DNA from: Sulfolobus islandicus Y.N.15.51
GTDB lineage: Archaea; Thermoproteota; Thermoprotei_A; Sulfolobales; Sulfolobaceae
Length of the DNA stretch: 64,000 bases
NCBI RefSeq assembly: GCF_000022485.1
Contig: NC_012623.1
Location: 1,364,001 to 1,428,000, forward strand
Reading direction: 5' to 3'
The notes beneath the pieces are model-generated. The model saw nothing but the letters and a program-made list of their open reading frames with translations. It was not told the origin of the DNA and ran no database searches. The position numbers were made by a program, and so were the translations under genes. This document shows, piece after piece, positions 62,811 through 64,000 of this stretch. Each line of letters begins with the position of its first letter. Position 1 is the stretch's first letter.

Positions 62811-63158
62811 GTGGCTACAAGGACAGAAAAGATTCTTGGTGGGATAATAACACTACTAATTTTAAAGACGCTTTTAGAAGAGCCAAAACACGGATATGAA
62901 CTCGAAAAGATAATAAGAGAGAAGTTGGATTATAAACTACCAGAAGGGTCAATATACGTTATATTGAAGAACTTAGAAAGAAGAGGACTGACAATACCGC
63001 AAGTTATGAAAAACGAAAGAGGACAAGAGATAAAGAAGTACTTTATAACTGATAAGGGCAAAAGATTTTTACTATCCCATGAGAAACCGCTAATAGCTGT
63101 AAAAAAGGTACTAGACGAGTTGATAGCAGACATCCAAAAATTAAAGGTTAGAGAGTAA
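62811..63158 (+). CDS. PadR-family transcriptional regulator
   Basis: A 115-residue winged-helix protein. The segment LLILKTLLEEPKHGYELEKI, then LPEGSIYVILKNLERRGLTI and the wing EIKKYFITDKGKRFL, is the PadR pattern; a C-terminal helix (VKKVLDELIADIQKLKVRE) is the dimer arm. The start is GTG. Lying directly after the transporter gene, it may regulate it; such regulators often control exporters. The 3' end overlaps the DUF302 gene on the opposite strand by 18 bases. Confidence 0.92.
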   Translation: MATRTEKILGGIITLLILKTLLEEPKHGYELEKIIREKLDYKLPEGSIYVILKNLERRGLTIPQVMKNERGQEIKKYFITDKGKRFLLSHEKPLIAVKKVLDELIADIQKLKVRE

Positions 63159-63512
63159 ACTTTCCATGAACTTATCCATCTTCTCTAACAATTCTCCATG
63201 TCTTATATTATACTCCTCTCCAACCTCACTCGGCTTCCTATAACCAATCTTAACAACACCATTTTCACTCCAGACTAGGAACCTTAACGGTAACTCATAA
63301 GCGATATGCCTATTCTTAAGCATTAATAAAGTACCAATTCTAGGGTTTCCAAAATAAACTACTACAGTAGGCTCTAAATTAAGCCCAACCTTTCTCGCGT
63401 TCTCAGAGTGATCAATAATTGCAAAAACTTCAGCTCCAGATGATTTTATCCTTTCAATTAATGTCTTAATGCACTCGTTAAAGCTAAGCTTACATTCCTT
63501 AATGTTGAACAT
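63141..63512 (-). CDS. DUF302 family protein
   Basis: A 123-residue protein with the DUF302 signature: EVFAIIDHSENARKVGLNLE, TVVVYFGNPRIGTLLMLKN, and IAYELPLRFLVWSENGVVKI. The family is small, soluble and of unknown function. ATG at 63512 lies at the edge of an inverted repeat (63511-63531), with a TATA-like CTTTTTAAG at 63535-63543 upstream. Convergent with padR. Confidence 0.88.
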   Translation of the reverse strand: MFNIKECKLSFNECIKTLIERIKSSGAEVFAIIDHSENARKVGLNLEPTVVVYFGNPRIGTLLMLKNRHIAYELPLRFLVWSENGVVKIGYRKPSEVGEEYNIRHGELLEKMDKFMESLLSNL

Positions 63513-63531
63513 ACGTTAGGCTGTAACGTAT
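63511..63531. promoter_or_regulatory. 8-bp inverted repeat abutting the DUF302 gene start
   Basis: ATACGTTA (63511-63518) and TAACGTAT (63524-63531) are exact reverse complements, 5 bases apart. They lie between the TATA-like CTTTTTAA (about 63535-63543, minus strand) and the start codon of the DUF302 gene, exactly where a repressor would block transcription. The adjacent PadR protein is one candidate binder; this is inference. Confidence 0.45.
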
Positions 63532-63553
63532 TACTTAAAAAGTTTTTCCAAAA

Positions 63554-64000
63554 TTAGATTTTTTCTACATCAAGAGAGAAATCCAAAGATCTAGAACTAT
63601 GTGTAGTATAACCACTGGAAATAATATCCACGCCAGTCCTAGCGTAATCAACAACATTATCCGGCGTTATCCCACCAGAAGCCTCTAAAATGACCTTACC
63701 CTTAAGCTCATTGACTATTGGTAAAATCTCGTAAGGTTTCATATTATCTAGTAATATGGCATCAGCACCAGCCTTATAAGCCCTTATTGCGTCTTCATAA
63801 GAGGAAACCTCAACTTCAATAATTTTAGTAAAACTCACCGAAGATTTAACCCTCTTAATAAGCTCCTCGATATTCCCATACAAAGCAATGTGATTATCCT
63901 TAATCAAAACAGCATCGGATAAATTATACCTATGAGGATCACCACCACCAACCTCAATAGCATACTTCTCAAATAACCTAAAGCCCGGGGTGGTCTTCCT
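63554..64000 (-). CDS. nadC: Nicotinate-nucleotide pyrophosphorylase, 3' part
   Basis: The reading frame runs off the end of the window: its first visible codons give [20 protein letters not shown] and [18 protein letters not shown], the quinolinate-site region of NadC (RKTTPG, GG..HR..L, KDNH). The rest carries [19 protein letters not shown] and [20 protein letters not shown], the C-terminal barrel motifs. The enzyme converts quinolinate and PRPP to nicotinate mononucleotide in NAD synthesis. The N-terminal half and the start are outside the window. DUF302 lies downstream on the same strand. Confidence 0.93.
   Translation of the reverse strand, partial: RKTTPGFRLFEKYAIEVGGGDPHRYNLSDAVLIKDNHIALYGNIEELIKRVKSSVSFTKIIEVEVSSYEDAIRAYKAGADAILLDNMKPYEILPIVNELKGKVILEASGGITPDNVVDYARTGVDIISSGYTTHSSRSLDFSLDVEKI

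Overview
The window is a stretch of chromosome from a hyperthermophilic crenarchaeon of the order Sulfolobales. The best fit is the Saccharolobus (Sulfolobus) solfataricus / islandicus group, judged from gene content and remembered gene order, with no database search. The evidence is AT-rich DNA, crenarchaeal markers (Cren7, two Alba paralogues, a reverse gyrase of TopR2 type, TFB2, an Rpc34-like subunit), archaeal GatDE, intron-bearing tRNAs, leaderless promoters with a TATA box about 26 bases before the start codon, and frequent GTG/TTG starts. Nearly all of it is core chromosome; the only clear mobile element is a decayed IS5-type transposase at about 50.8-51.6 kb.

Layout. 0-0.5 kb: a small ribbon-helix-helix gene running antisense into an intron-bearing tRNA-Thr, then tRNA-Gln. 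0.7-8.1 kb: B12-dependent ribonucleotide reductase, a small regulator, an unknown 346-residue protein, gatE-gatD and ribosomal protein S30e. 8.2-12.6 kb: Nop5, fibrillarin, a UPF0216-like protein, an XRE-type regulator and Trm1. 12.6-18.1 kb: Rpc34-like factor, TFB2, Gar1, a coiled-coil/DUF373 pair, a sugar kinase-like protein and TBP. 18.1-23.9 kb: metallophosphoesterase, DphB, RibL, RibK, Taw1 and GatA-GatC. 24-31.4 kb: XPB helicase with an overlapping small gene, then Alba1, reverse gyrase and Alba2. 31.4-41.9 kb: a C/D sRNA candidate, Lhr helicase, RtcB, deoxyhypusine synthase, both Topo VI subunits, a zinc microprotein, a second C/D sRNA candidate, aIF5A and SRP54. 41.9-50.6 kb: a degenerate Pus10-like protein, two dehydrogenases, Cren7, UMP kinase, homocitrate synthase, tRNA-Leu, RpiA, a third C/D sRNA candidate, a DUF202 protein and pyruvate kinase. 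50.6-51.7 kb: IS remnant. 51.7-61.5 kb: a divergent glycogen-metabolism cluster. 61.6-64 kb: MFS transporter, PadR regulator, DUF302 protein and the 3' part of nadC.

How the genes work together. The region is dense in RNA processing and modification: Nop5, fibrillarin and Gar1 are proteins of guide RNPs, and at least three candidate C/D guide RNAs lie in the gaps. Trm1, Taw1 and RtcB act on tRNA; RtcB would join the exons of the two intron-bearing tRNAs seen here. GatDE and GatCA belong to the two amidotransferases that make Gln-tRNA and Asn-tRNA. Deoxyhypusine synthase and its substrate aIF5A lie 3 kb apart, and DphB modifies EF2. RibK and RibL convert riboflavin to FMN and FAD. Chromosome structure is represented by Alba1, Alba2, Cren7, reverse gyrase and Topo VI, and basal transcription by TBP, TFB2 and the Rpc34-like factor.

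Most notable observations: (i) TBP, and separately RibK, have their conserved N-terminal parts encoded upstream of the first ATG/GTG/TTG, suggesting non-canonical starts; ribK is open in the same frame as taw1, separated by one TGA; (ii) three well-formed C/D box sRNA candidates; (iii) a Pus10-like protein that lacks the catalytic motif and stops at the GTYIKEF motif; (iv) a one-base frameshift at a G6 run in the nucleotidyltransferase of the glycogen cluster; (v) inverted repeats placed like operators at the ribbon-helix-helix gene and at the DUF302 gene.
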